Source of the DNA: Isoetes taiwanensis
Lineage: Eukaryota > Streptophyta > Lycopodiopsida > Isoetales > Isoetaceae
Assembly: GCA_021234155.1 (NCBI GenBank)
Contig: JAJEKV010000050.1
Location: 7,153,199 to 7,217,198, forward strand
DNA length: 64,000 nucleotides
Direction of reading: 5' to 3'
Below, one piece after another: positions 44,960 through 57,198 of the stretch. Position numbers and translations under genes: made by a program. The notes below the pieces were generated by a model, which searched no databases, had not been told where the DNA came from, and worked only from the letters and a program-made list of their open reading frames with translations. How positions within the stretch are numbered: the stretch's first letter is position 1; every line of letters starts with the position of its first letter.

Positions 44960-45268
44960 CATCATGTCTAGAATATGTAACAAAATAATCAAACTAGCAC
45001 ATGTGATCTTCCGCTGCCCAAAATACAACAACCTCAGGACACGGTTCTCCCATTTGAATTGGTGCTCAACCTCCTGTTTTCTTTGGTTGTCCTTCAACAA
45101 TTCGTGGAGTGGGTGCATTTGTGAAGGAACTCTTGGAAAGCATAGACAAGCGAGAGACTATCTAAAAAGACAATTTCACTGTGATATGCAAACATGTAAT
45201 TTTGTCCCATGGCCTGCTTAGGCCCCCGCAGACGTTAATACCAATTATCTTATCTTATCTTATAATTA
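44960..45268 (+). pseudogene. LINE C-terminal relic, pentamer-tailed type
   Basis: The frame from 44964 reads KLAHVIFRCPKYNNLRTRFS, a C-terminal zinc-knuckle pattern (H-x4-C-P) of RTE/CR1-like LINEs. After a frameshift it ends at a simple repeat, TTATCTTATCTTATC (about 45247-45263). Pentamer tails rather than poly(A) distinguish this from the L1-type elements in the window and match the LINE at 56.0-57.2 kb. Confidence 0.6.
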
Positions 45269-45269
45269 A

Positions 45270-47370
45270 CATTGATCCGAATAGGCCAATCATCCTTTCA
45301 TGGAATCCAGTAAGTTCAATTCGTATAGGGCATTTCAACCTCAAGCCACTAGTTCATAAAAGAGCCTTGGAGATGTAGGAAAGACTTTTTGTGGTCTATG
45401 CAACAAGCACGACGATCAGAGCCATGTGAGCATTGGGGTTGCTCCTTATTCTATAATATCCGAGTTTTAATGTCATACCACATTAATAGCATCCCTTAAA
45501 ACATTTGACGAACCAAACATATATTGATTCTCAAGCATATATGATGATTATGTTAAGTTTAAGTTTAGCTACTACTCAAGTTAAGTACCAAAGTTAATTA
45601 CAAATTTTGGTTAATATGTAATATATTTTAAGGCATTATGTGTAAGGTTCTCAAGGGTTTAGAAAAAGCATAGCTCCAGGATGATAAGAAATAAGGTGGA
45701 GTAAGAAAGATGTCAAAAGGCTTAAGCATTGTCATCCGTAGTCTTATGAATGTTAATTATTTCGAGCAAATTTGTAGGATAATGAGGTTTATGATTTTAT
45801 TGATAATTGCTACATTCTTATAATCGCTACATCTTGACCCAACATTCTCAACGGAGCAAGCATGACCCTGTGCAAAAACAAGATTGGACGTCATCCTTCT
45901 ATTTTCAAACCATAGGATGAAAGTAAATGATCCAGTCAATACAAAACCATGAAATTGGTTGCCCATGAATGAAAATAAAAGAGAGCTCCAATGCAACACA
46001 AATACGATCTCTAAAACTATAGATTAAACCAGTGCCACGGCTACTATGGAAGGTTTGTAGCCAAGTACATCTAGAAAGTTTACATTCAATCAAATAAGGC
46101 ATGAACTAAGATTCAATACCAACTGAATCAGTGCATTCTGCCAATACTATCGATGCCGCAGAAACTTTGCAGCCAAGCAAATGAGAGTGAGAAAAACCAC
46201 AACTATAAGCACATCAAATTGGTTGCTCATGACACGTGGCAGCCTAAAATGAAGGACATGTGGCAGCGCAACACCAGTGATAGCAACAAAATAACAGTTG
46301 TATAGAAAATAAAGGAAGCATGGCGATTTGAACTCCACTGGACTCAATTGAGTACCAATATGCTTCTCTTACCTCAATGAACATGCTGTGAAGAATCCTA
46401 ATTTGACAGGCTACTTCTTGTAAGGGAGATAATATCTCGATTAAAATAAAATAACTACATTTAGCTTGTGATGGATGGCGCAAGATTGAATACTTGCATA
46501 TAAAACTCAAGATCTATGAAAGAATACCCTGCACATGACGAAATTGCAAACGGATACCCATATATGAAATTCAAGATCCGTGAAAGAATATCATGCATAT
46601 GACAAAACTGCATGATGCTTTGGGAGTCATCAAAATACCGCACACCATTTCTATGCAATTGCACAACGTATTGTAAAATTCAAAGAAACACTGAAAGGAC
46701 TGAAACAATGCATGTGGTTGTAAAAAACCCTAATTTGGCATCCACCTTTCTGTAAATTGCACCCATTTTCAAGCAAATTACAAGGGAATGCCTGCAGAGG
46801 GAACCGAATCTATGGCTATGGTGCAGCTGATGTCGTAACTGCATGCTGAGAAAAATTGAACGATGGGTCTACCTCCACAAACCCTGCAAGAAACCATGGA
46901 AGCAGGATCCCATGCCCAAAGTTCAGATAAAGCAGGGCCCTGCCAATACGCTGAAATTGCCAATACGCTAGAATCGTCGATCACCATTTCCCCTCCATTC
47001 TTCTCATGACGCGGCCTTCGTAGCTATCTTCGTAGCCTAAGCCATCTGTAGCCATCATGGACCTTTGAATCTTGCCAAGAAAAAAAATCCTAACCTAATC
47101 CTCTCAAATCGGCCCTGCCAAGTCAACAAACTATGCTTTTGGCATACTAATACCCTCGTTAACCTTCTAAATCTTACGTTATAAATGTGTGCTTCCACAA
47201 TTGTAGAAGATGATAGCCATGAAGCTTTCTGTTTAACATGCATGTGGAAAGAATGCAAATCATTTGACCAAAAAAATTTAGCGCTTTCTTTGTAAGACCA
47301 TGCTGCGCATAGGAGGCAAAATGTTGGCAAAATGCATTCTATAATATTGCATCTCGATTTGATACTCTCT
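45270..47370. other. Spacer without recognised gene
   Basis: Only short ORFs with no domain motifs. ATTCAAGATCCGTGAAAGAATA near 46570 repeats ACTCAAGATCTATGAAAGAATA near 46505, a local duplication of about 65 bp offset. Confidence 0.4.
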
Positions 47371-47379
47371 AAAATATAG

Positions 47380-47590
47380 CATTTTCATTATACAAGTGTC
47401 CACATTTTGCATATATATTAACAAATACACTACCTATGACTGTGCTTAACTCACATTCATCTTTTAGTGCATGAGTATGTATTTGCTTACCTTTGGTAAG
47501 CTTCAAAATCTAAAGCTGCTTCATCTGTAGCAAAATAATTTAGAAGAGCAAATTTTTCCTGGACTTGCAGATTTGCCAAAGTTGAAGTAG
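47380..47590 (-). pseudogene. PPR gene relic
   Basis: Minus-strand translation gives GKQIHTHALKDECELSTVIG, then SVFVNIYAKCGHLYNENAIF, a stop, RVSNRDAIL and another stop. GKQIHTHAL, NIYAKCGHL and RVSNRDAI are the alternating L, S and P landmarks of a PLS-class PPR protein. Only about two repeats survive, with at least two in-frame stops. The sequence differs from the intact PPR at 17-19 kb, so it comes from another family member. Confidence 0.75.
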
Positions 47591-47654
47591 AACCGGCTGT
47601 TTCAGAACCTATGGAGCGGTGAGAAGGCTGAATTTGCAGAAGCTTTTTTTACTC

Positions 47655-48210
47655 TGTTCTCAAACATATGTCCCAATTCTTTATTTTACAGGTAACCAAC
47701 TTCTTTCGCTGCAATTTGTCTAGCAGCTCTAAATCCAAAGATGCTCACATGCCTAACAGTAAAGCTTGACTCCCGTATCATTTTATATCCAATTCTCAAA
47801 TCCATGTGTTACTATGACATGTTCTTTATTTTACAAGTAGTCAAGGCTCCATTTTTCAAAATAAAACTAGTTCATCTGGCTACAGGGAATTTGCTTTTCA
47901 ACTGCTATTGTTCAGGGTTAGGAATTTCCACATGCTTAGTTAAGCTAGAAACAGGTCAATCATTCTTCACATTTGCATTTGCTCATTATTTATGCTTCAA
48001 GGCAACATAACTATGTATTCGCTTCTCAAATCCACGTGCTAATGTGACATGTTCTTTGTTTTACAGGTAGCCAAATTCTCTTTCTATCTTTGGCTGCATT
48101 TTGCAAGATACCAAGGAGTTCTCTTTTTAAATTTTATTGTTCAGAGTTACCGATTTCGACATGCTCACTTAAGCTAGAAAGTCACCAGTAGGTCATCATT
48201 TCTTTTTGCT
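47655..48210 (+). repeat. 229-bp-period tandem repeat, about 2.5 copies
   Basis: TCTCAAATCCATGTG/TCTCAAATCCACGTG with GACATGTTCTTT and TTTTACA(A/G)GTAG recur at about 47796 and 48025, and a partial unit at about 47656. The second half of each unit carries TTGTTCAG(G/A)GTTA and CATGCTTAGTTAAGCTAGAAA-like sequence. No coding frame is shared between units. Confidence 0.7.
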
Positions 48211-48214
48211 TCCG

Positions 48215-51200
48215 TTGTTTATATATGAGAATGTTGAATACCATATTAGAACTGAAAAATTTGCATGTTTCGTCTGATTTTGACAGCAACAGATAGTCAC
48301 GCAACATTTATGTGCAAAATGCTGCAATCAAAATGCCAACATCTATCATGTTTGTTCAATATCTCAGGTCACCAATTGCCCTTTTTAAATAGTTAACTTG
48401 CCCAAGGGGTCTGTTAGGACCATGTGATCAGCATGATAAGGAGTGATCGAATAATGGGGTATTCAAATGTATCACTTTACCTTGAAGGTTCTGCCAATTC
48501 TGATGTTAAAACTTTTTGCCCCACTATCCTAATTGCAAATTGTTACATCAAACCTAGTTTTTGAATCCTACTATTTCCGTCATTATCTGATATAAAATCC
48601 TAGTTCCAGATCCTGAAATTTGCTTTTAAACTTTTTTTTTCTATAATGTGTGTTAAATTTGTTCTAGCATGCCAAAGTAGTTGTGTATTTTCTAGGGTGC
48701 CAAGGTGGTTTTGTGTTCACCTATTCAGATAACCTCAGATAAGGAAGAGAGCATTGTACAATTCTCTTAACATTGAAGCATGCAGTATTTAAGCTTATTT
48801 TCGTACCTCTAAGCAGAACGAAAATAGAAATGGAATATTGTATCTTGCTTAATGGCAGAAGATTCAATAGAGCATCATAGAATTTCCTTGTGGTTATGTG
48901 GACAACAAAGCATCCTAGAATCTCTTAATCATTATGTTTGGGTGGAATAATAAAAATGTATAATGTAAAATGCTGTTATAGGTTTGTAAAGTTTGAACAT
49001 GGTAAGTATTGGCCAATGTCATGTCAGAATTTTGTGAAACATAAAATCTTTGTTACAAACGTGAGTGTTGTTTTATATAGAATAGATATTATCAAAATAT
49101 CTAAGATATTACCAAAATATGCCATGAGTATATTAGAATAGGTCACGAATATACTCATGGTTCTAAAAGAATCAAGTTAGCAAAATACAATGGATTTTTG
49201 TTACAAGCTCCTAAAGAGGTTGCATGCCTTTGTGTGTGCCATCCTTGTTGCCTGTAAGCATTGTTTCGAACTTTCTAAAACTTTCTAAGCTGTCTGACTA
49301 GTGCGCACATTGATAATATTGAGATAAGTAATCTTATCATGCATCATATCCTCCATTTTCATTTACTGAAAGAGCATAAGGGCTTTCTTTAAGGGTTGCT
49401 TCTCACCATAAGCCTTATTGTATTCCAAAGCATTTCAAAATCGTTAATTAGCTATTGTGGGATTTTGGCCAAGTCATCAGCATCGATCTACCATTGCCAT
49501 AGATCTACGAACACATAAAAAAAATAAAATTGATAATTGCAGTGCCACTTCGTGGAATCACCAGAGTTATTTGCTCAAAAATGAAGAGTGAAAATTGAGT
49601 TTTTACAGCAAACTTCCACTGCCCCATGTGGAATCTAACCTTTAGAATTGCCAAAAATGTTGCACCTCCCCTTATGCAAGCTGTTAAAAATATGTAAAAC
49701 TGCTTGGGAATGGGGTGGGTTGGGTAGATTATGAAATCCATTATCTGTTCTAAGGTGAATCATGAGGGATAGGATGACATCTTGCGGTTAAGAATGTTGG
49801 GATCTTCATAAAGAAAATATCTACACCCATAGCAGTGTAGAAATAGTGTAGACATTAGCTTGGATAACACAACAAAACAACTTCTGCAATGAAGGCATAT
49901 CCCCATCTCCTAGCGCAATCTGAAATGCATGATTCTTTATATTTATGCCTAGGTTTTCTGTGTATCTATTGGTGCTAAGCAACTTCCATGACCATAATGA
50001 AAAAAATTGTCTACAATTGAATTTTTATAGAGTAGATACACAAAAATAACATGGGGACAAGGGCATCTTCTTTCTCCTTATGAAGAGCGCCCTAAATCCT
50101 TAGAAATGAGGAACTATCTGCATCTCCAAATTGCTCAAGACCAAAGACAACCTACTTTTGCTTGTCATTTGGATGGTATTAGTGTTTTCTCATTCAATAC
50201 TTTACATAGTAGAATTTTACTAGCTTGGTGTTGACACTGGTTCTCATTTCCCGGAGAGCATGTTGCAAATTTATTTCCTGGTGTGTAAATATCTTCTAGC
50301 AATGATGATAAAGTAAGGAACAATTAACAATGAAACTATTGTGTGCTTTTCCTACACATAAAAGAGGTGGAATTATGTCGCTTTGCAGCCGATCATGCAG
50401 CAAACTTCAATATGGAAGATATCTTGTTAACTAGATAGGTGATAGCATAGTTCCTGTCCATAATCTTAGCTTCATGAAGGAAAAACATGGGTAATAATTT
50501 ACCTTTACAAGCCTCATAATCGCAGTGGTTGCATATCTGACTGATAAAACTAGGATGTCTTTTATAGTATGACATATATCATTCATAGCATGTACATCAT
50601 GTAGCAGCTACTTAGGGTTTGAATTGTGATCCTACATAATGTGATACACCTAACTTTTGGTTGTTCACAAATTCTATCAGTGCGATAATACATTGGTAAT
50701 TATCATCTTCCGAGAAGTTATGTGAAACATCATGTTTTTGTTCTCTCTCATACGTGGCAATTAAGTAGATGTTATCATCAATATATTGGCTATAATTAAG
50801 TTTTAATAAGGTACAGGAAATGATAGTAGTGGTCTTGACCCATGTACTTCACATAAATGTGTATAAACTTTAACTCAAAATCATAAAGATACAAGACAGC
50901 ACTGTGGTGCCACAGGCACTCCAAAAGGGAATGGATTTACCTAGAATTACTTGAGTGTTATATATCAATAAAGACACATTTTGTCACAGTAAAGCAAATC
51001 ATGTCTAATAACAACAAAGAAAAATATGGAGACCAGGGGAACCGAATCGCCATTCATTATGGACTAATTCAAAAACAGGAATTATGTAATCGATTCAAGA
51101 AATGGAATAATACATTTGAAATGATACAAAATCACATGCCATTCCATAGAATAGCCCCAAAACCATAGAATGTTTATATCCCATAATAGCATCAGGTAAA

Positions 51201-51440
51201 AATTATTGTCAGATCTTTTATGTCTCTTTCCATTGTATCTAAAGATAGTTGTGCTTTTGGGCCTTCATTCTCATTGCAACTGTCATAGTAATATGGAGTG
51301 AACCAAACAAGCTGGAGATACGTTGCCCCCTAAAATCATCATGGGAAAAGGGACTAGGAGAGCAAATTAAGCCAATGATGACATTTTACAAAAACGGTAA
51401 GTGCAGGAATTGGAATAGCTATCTTTCTTGCTCTGGTAGA
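48215..51440. other. Long AT-rich spacer without recognised gene
   Basis: About 3.2 kb with only short, featureless ORFs on both strands. A small direct repeat around 49087-49120 (TATTATCAAAATATCTAAGA, TATTACCAAAATAT) is the only structure I noticed. Confidence 0.45.
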
Positions 51441-51446
51441 TAATGG

Positions 51447-51654
51447 CTAATTTATGCCTCCTTCATTGCATTGATAAGGCAAAAGAGATGCATAAACAGC
51501 TAAGACGTTTACTCGTCTACTCAAAATGTTACAGTGTTGTTTTTGTAATTCCAGTATATCATCAAGTTTACCATGTGAGATGTCCTCCTTGATAAAGCAA
51601 GCACCAGCTTCTAGAAGCTGTTCTTCAGGTACTGTAGTCGCAATTGCAATGCAC
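51447..51654 (-). CDS. Terminal exon resembling a HAD-type hydrolase, partial
   Basis: A minus-strand segment opens directly after an AG splice-acceptor-like site (complement at 51655-51656) and reads CIAIATTVPEEQLLEAGACF, IKEDISHGKLDDILELQ and on to a stop at 51447. The pattern RCIA(V/I)xTTx-EEx-Lx-AGAxxI-xD matches the last part of haloacid-dehalogenase phosphatases of the beta-phosphoglucomutase/CbbY type, where the substrate-recognition loop and final strand lie. The last ~30 residues (RRVNVLAVYASLLPYQCNEG) are not conserved. The catalytic DxDxT exon is not visible in the window, so upstream exons lie far away or are gone. Confidence 0.45.
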
Positions 51655-51729
51655 CTATTTCCAAGCAAATTTAGCCAGTTGGGACAAAAACCATGAAAGA
51701 GTAAATGCCACAAGAACACAAGATCCAAA

Positions 51730-52465
51730 ATTAAAATTTAATCCATAACATCTTAACTGGCTCTACAAACAAGCAAAGGGATCTTACATGTATTTGGAGT
51801 CCTAAGATCAAATGTTGTTCTTATGCTCTAGTTGCCAACAAGAGGACGATTAAACACGGAGTTCTCATCTCAGACCCGGCTCTAATACTATGAAAAACAA
51901 TGGTATTTAATAAGTACAGATAGGAAATGATATATTAGAGCACAGAAGCGCAAGTTTTGGTTCAAGGATGGAAGAAATGAAGAGAGCAAAAAATAGCTCG
52001 GATTTGTGCAAAGGATAGCTCAAACTTAAAAAAAAATTAGGTTGCCATATGGCATTCAGAAACAAATATTACCATTAAGTATTTAAGTATATGCAGGCCA
52101 TCATATGATCTATAGCAATAAGCAAGGTCGAATGCATAGTGATAACATTATTTGAACAAGAAGCTATCCTTTTTTTTTTTTTTTTTTTTTTTTGAAGAAC
52201 TTTCTTGTAAGATGATAGATCTTCAAATGCACAATGTCTCTCTGGTATTGTTGAAAATAACAAATCTACTTCTGTGTAGGTTTTGATAAGCTGCAATAGC
52301 ATAGAACAGAATATTGCAATTGTAGGCTATCAACCTAGGCCACTTCATTAGTCTCATCACAGCCTAGAAAAAGTGTTTCTTGTTGTAAAATAATTGACCA
52401 TTAGAGGAGATTGTTTCCTGTTACAAAATAATTGACCACTAGAGGAGCACAAGATTTAGAAGTTC
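51730..52465. other. Spacer with a LINE-like poly-T run
   Basis: A run of 24 T (52170-52193) is followed by GAAGAACT, the same junction as at 27744, suggesting the stub of a minus-strand LINE 3' end. Little LINE body remains. CAAAATAATTGACCA is duplicated near 52385 and 52423. Confidence 0.4.
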
Positions 52466-52474
52466 TTTTTAGAT

Positions 52475-52645
52475 GAGACCTTGGATTTTGCAGCTATTTT
52501 TTGGTTTGATACCGTCTTGGAAACTAAAGAGCTTCAGGAAAAACCTTTTAATTGGGAAACACTTGTGCATTTTACTAGTGCCCTCTTGGTTGAAGAAGTC
52601 AAGAAAATGGATGCCCTTTTGCAGAAATATGCCAAGATACGTTGA
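52475..52645 (+). pseudogene. Orphan coding-like segment 1
   Basis: One frame of 56 codons reads ETLDFAAIFWFDTVLETKEL, QEKPFNWETLVHFTSALLV and EEVKKMDALLQKYAKIR before a stop. Amphipathic, lysine/glutamate-rich sequence of this kind is unlikely by chance in AT-rich spacer, so it may be an exon. An acceptor-like TTTTTAG ends at 52471. I cannot assign a family. Confidence 0.35.
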
Positions 52646-53039
52646 AGGCAAAGGTGCAAATAAGTAGTTACCTATATTTGATTATGGAATGACAAACATC
52701 ACTAATTGGGCTGAAATGGACCTGTTTATGACCGTGACCATTACAAGCTCTGTATTTTGGCATGGTGTCCATGTGGACTGACCAACATACAATGTTAGGC
52801 CCAATTGGTTAGAAAGAAAATAAATAGAAGTATGGTGCTTACTGGTCAATAAGAGTAATAGTATTCTTCAGCCCCACAAGCAACTTTCTTAGGTTAAAAC
52901 CAGCCTTTCCATGCCTCTAGCTGTCAGTCAAATATCCTTTTGCTTGTAAAGTTTTGCCAAAACTTTTATAATAAAGTTGTGCTGAGGAAGGCAAATTCTA
53001 GTGTTTCTAATGATGTTATTTTCATGTCGTCTTCTCCAG

Positions 53040-53120
53040 CTAGCTCCTACTGTGAAACTGTTTGGAAAAGATGGAGCAGAACTATCATCCTTCAATGATG
53101 TATGCAAGAACCTGCAACTG
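53040..53120 (+). pseudogene. Orphan coding-like segment 2
   Basis: After the acceptor-like CTTCTCCAG (ends 53039) a frame reads LAPTVKLFGKDGAELSSFND then VCKNLQ. It has coding-like composition and lies on the same strand as the segment at 52475, so both could be exons or relics of one gene. The family is not recognised. Confidence 0.35.
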
Positions 53121-53194
53121 CTTTCATGCTTTCATGCTGGCGAGGAAAAAGAAAAGAAAAAACCCTCATATTCTAGAATGTTAAATGAATGAGA

Positions 53195-55520
53195 GAAATA
53201 CAACATGAATAATATGTCCATTTGATAAGGATTGTAGGTTAATGTCTTAATTAGGTTTCACTTTGGGTGCCATACAATGTGTCTGAGTGACGCGTAGGGG
53301 TTTTTTCGACCCACGTATTCGTATGGGTTAGGGGGATTTTGTGCTACTACTTGCAGTAAATTTTGTATGGAAGGGGTCGAATTTGCCTTTCAAAAAATCG
53401 TATATGGGGGTATTTTTGGTCACTCTCTGCATGCAGGCGGCATACCCCCATTTGTATAAATGCATCCTCTGGGGTATAGATGTATATATTGCAAAAAAAG
53501 AAAAAGAAAAAACTACTTTTGAGGAAGCCATGATCCCAATGATCCATAGCACACAAAAATGAAGTAGAATTCATCTTTACTACTGGCAGGGGAAGTGAAC
53601 CCCTTTAATCGACAGGGGAAGTAATGGATGACCATTTATCTAAAGTAATGGATGAGTAGGTGAAGTGAACCTCTTTAATTTGCAGGCCCAGGTTTGGTCA
53701 TTTACAGCTTAAGTGTTGCATTCCTAGCCCCGATTATCAACATCCATAGCAGCTACCAAAAATTTAGCGTGCACTTGTGGTTATTAAGTTTGTAACTGAG
53801 ATTTCAGTCTGTTCTGCCCTGTTACAAGGCCTGAATCAAGGAAAAGTTCCAAATATACCCCATAAGTTCGCAAATATTCCAAAAATAGCCAACAACATTT
53901 TCTAAAATATGGAAGTATAGTATTTGTAGATCCTCAAATCTAAAAGTTTGTCTTCACGAACATTATATATTAGGATAAGATCTTTCCAACAAGTTCAGGA
54001 TTATATATATCACTTTTCACATAGAATTATGTGTGGCACATAAAAAAAAAATGTGTCGTGGATATGAGAAAACTATTCCACGTCAACATAGGGAGTGGAG
54101 GTCCTCCAGCAGCGCTGCCAAGCCCCAAATTCTTCTTTCATTCTAGAAAATAGATCTAGTTTCAATTTTAAAAGGCAGTAGCAAAGGTATCTAAGCAGGT
54201 CATCCTGGACAATGTTGCCTTTTTAGCTTCTTCTAGTTTTATTAAAAGTTGACAACATTCAAGGAGCAAGAGTTGGAAAAGTTCCATATCTATTCAAGAA
54301 GCTTTCTCTTTCTTTTATAATTTAAGGCCATGGTTAGTTAAACCTTGTTTTTTATGAATGTATGGACACAGCAGTATGTGTTGCCATATTGTTATAAGTG
54401 AGCTCACAACAATCTGTCCAGCATTAATAGTGTAACTAAATGGCAGTGCAGTGGTTCAGATTATAAAGGATATATGCCTTATTTTTACTTATCAATTGTG
54501 ATATGAGGACTTATTAAGTCGTATCCTCCTTTGCGAAGAAATGAGCAAAGGATTTTCTAGGTGTTGGTGTAGATACTATAGCTTAATACGCAGCTGCTAG
54601 GGATAAAAGCCATCAATAACACAACACCTACGAGTTGAAAATCTGATAGCCGGCTGTGTGCATTATGCGACCGCATAATATCACGGCCGCATCTGTTTTC
54701 TACCGCTTTCATTTAATTTTATACGCGTCTACGTGCTATGGAAGTCGCAGCCGCGCTGGATTTTTTTCTAGATCGGGGTACTAAACTGCCAAAAATATAT
54801 TTTATACTTCTAAAATAAGTTTTTTTGGGGGGAAGAAATATGTACAAAAGTTTAAAAAAAAACCTACAGAATCTATCCCTGGTTTGAATGTCAAATGAGG
54901 CTCAAATGAATTTACACATGTGGAAGCTAGATGCTCTGCTAAGAGGATGCAGTTGACTGCATGTTGAGAATAAGAAAACATAACTTTTCTTTTGAAAAAA
55001 ATAAGAACGATCAAGTTTAAGATCAAATGCTTAATAATTCTAGAGATACCTCTCTATGCATGCATTTCTTTGTTTATGTACAATCACTAAAGATCACAAT
55101 GATTGATTGATTTGTCTAAGTAGATTGCAATACAAATTTTTTCTAGCCAAAAAATCTCTACGAAATGTCAAAGGCCTAAAGTTGACCCTCCCAACAACGA
55201 TGGATGGATGCAAATTTTGCCTTTGTAAATTTAAAATAGAATTAAGAAGTATAATATAATTTTTTCCAGATTCAGTTTAAGTATACAACACCACTGTAGC
55301 ATGTTACAGAATGATTGCAAGAAACAAATGATCTTGATTGTTAAACTACAGCCTTAGCCTTGATACACATGCAAATGAATACATATATAGCAAGGGCCTC
55401 AATAACCAACGCTAAGCATACATAAAAGAAATGAATTATATGCCTACGACAATAAGGACTGACACAATCTGCATTGTCTTGTTTGGTAATAGACATATGC
55501 TGGACTCTCTCTTCTACATA
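53195..55520. other. Spacer without recognised gene
   Basis: Short ORFs only. Small structures include an 8-bp inverted repeat ATTATGCG-AC-CGCATAAT at 54662-54679 in a locally GC-rich patch, and GGCAGGGGAAGTGAACCCCTTTAAT-like repeats near 53586, 53612 and 53655. Confidence 0.4.
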
Positions 55521-55527
55521 TATGTAA

Positions 55528-55735
55528 TATGCTAGACTATATACGTGATATGCTAGACTATATCTTAAGCAACATTTAAATATTATCGCAACAATCTTTT
55601 CTCGATTCATAAAAATTTCTAGTGATAGATGTTTCTCCACATATATGAATGGCTAGACTATATCGTGATATGCTAGACTTATCTTTAAATATTATCGCAA
55701 CAATTGGGATTAGTGATAGATGTTGTCCACATGAA
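55528..55735. repeat. Tandem duplication, about 120-bp offset
   Basis: TGCTAGACTATAT, GTGATATGCTAGACT and TTTAAATATTATCGCAACAAT occur in order twice (about 55528-55595 and 55649-55702), followed each time by AGTGATAGATGTT. The second copy has lost about 10-20 bases. Confidence 0.7.
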
Positions 55736-56013
55736 TGGAGGCTGATTGCGTTTGAGAAGTTGGGATTTACTACCTATGAAGTTTTGGAGTGTATGGAAGG
55801 AAAGCAATATTCATTGGAACACAGATATATTAAGACTGTATAGAAGGCAAAAATACCATACTGTTTGTTGGATCAAGAAGGAGTAGACTATCAAGAGAAA
55901 AAACATGGAGAGCACTTATTAGATGCAGAAGACTACAAGAAATGCTTAGTGCTTTAGTATGGACCCCAAGCCCAGTTGCCAATGCTACTAAAAATTTATG
56001 AGCCATTAGTAAT
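55690..56013 (+). pseudogene. Unrecognised coding relic with two stops
   Basis: One reading frame stays coding-like for over 100 codons: CCPHEWRLIAFEKLGFTTYE, VLECMEGKQYSLEHRYIKTV, stop, KAKIPYCLLDQEGVDYQEKK, HGEHLLDAEDYKKCLVL, stop, YGPQAQLPMLLKIYEPLV. Two stops and no indel over about 320 bp suggest a relatively young pseudogene or transposon relic. I do not recognise the family. It abuts the pentamer tail of the LINE to its right. Confidence 0.45.
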
Positions 56014-57198
56014 GTAATGTAATGTAATGTAAATTAAATCACGCCAGTTGAGACCCTCAGGTCCATGGGCGAAATGATTACAAGAAAAATGTTTTTCCAG
56101 TTGGGCACTAAAAGCCTTGTGCCTCCAATGTAGTTCCTAAGAAGTATAGATCCAACAGCTCTTTTCTTTCTTTCCAATATTCTCTGAGGTATGTACCCAA
56201 TTTTCTCGGGGGTAGATGTAATAAACCATTCAAAGTGGTTTCCTGAATCCCATACTGATTCCGCAGATAATCAAATGCATTGAAGCAAGGCATGGACAGG
56301 ACCGCAACTCATGAGGAATTCCATTTGCCCTTCCAACTTCCACTTCCAGGTGGTGAGAACTGAGTCTGATTTGAGAGATTAATTTTCGTCTTCTTCGGTC
56401 TAAACCTGATTTCAGATAGTCTTGCTCTCCATAGACCACCATGGGATTTATCTCTTTTCTATAAAATTCTCTTTTCGTCCCTAGATCTTGATTGGGCCAT
56501 AAACGGTCTTTGGGCCTTTTCCTCGACCCATTGCACTGATTCACGCCTGCTTTTTGGGGAGTTCTTCAATCGAGATGTCCCATAGATGAGCCCATTCGAT
56601 CAGCTGCTTAAACCACCCAGGACAGCATTGATGATTTGACTCTTGAAGAGCTTGATATGGCAGCCGATTTATTTCCATCCTTTTTACTCTAACATAATAC
56701 AACAGTGTTTGGTAAAGAGCTTCTACTTCTAGTGAATACATGCCGCTTTCAGCCAAGAGCATCTCATATGCGGTCTGCAGCTTTGCACCCAATTCTTCCA
56801 ATAAGAATCTTTTCAGCACTTGTTCTATTTTCTTCCATTTGTGTCTTGCAAGTCCTGGCCCCCAGGCAGGGCAAGCATACAGAACGACGGTCTGCACTAG
56901 CATGCGAAATAGAAGCTTTCTAAGTGGCCATTTCCATATACAATTTTGCGAGCAATAACTCAAACATTTATACAAAGCTCTGTATCCTCCTGATATTCTT
57001 TTCTGGACCCCAGTATTCCATTTGTAGTTATTGGAGAATTCGACCCCTAGATACTTATAATCCTTCACCTGTTCCAAGCTTTCCCCATCTAGAACCATAT
57101 CTATATTTTCTCGTGCTCCTATAACCATTACCTTGGTCTTTGATTTATTTACTTTCATCCCTGTTGAGCAGCAAAATTGTTCTAGTGCTAACAAGTAT
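56010..57198 (-). mobile_element. LINE of a second clade (RTE/CR1-like), 3' half
   Basis: The minus-strand frame 57194-56541 carries the end of a reverse transcriptase: FCCSTGMKVNKSKTKVMVIG, LEQVKDYKYLGVEF, then the thumb region with VLYACPAWGPGLARHKWKKI. After frame changes, sequence around 56290 (VGRANGIP...ELRSCPC) marks a C-terminal zinc-knuckle. The 3' end has a (TTACA)n pentamer tail (plus strand TAATG repeats, 56010-56031). The upstream part is cut off at 57198 by the LTR of the gypsy element; the remainder would lie beyond the right edge. Confidence 0.8.
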
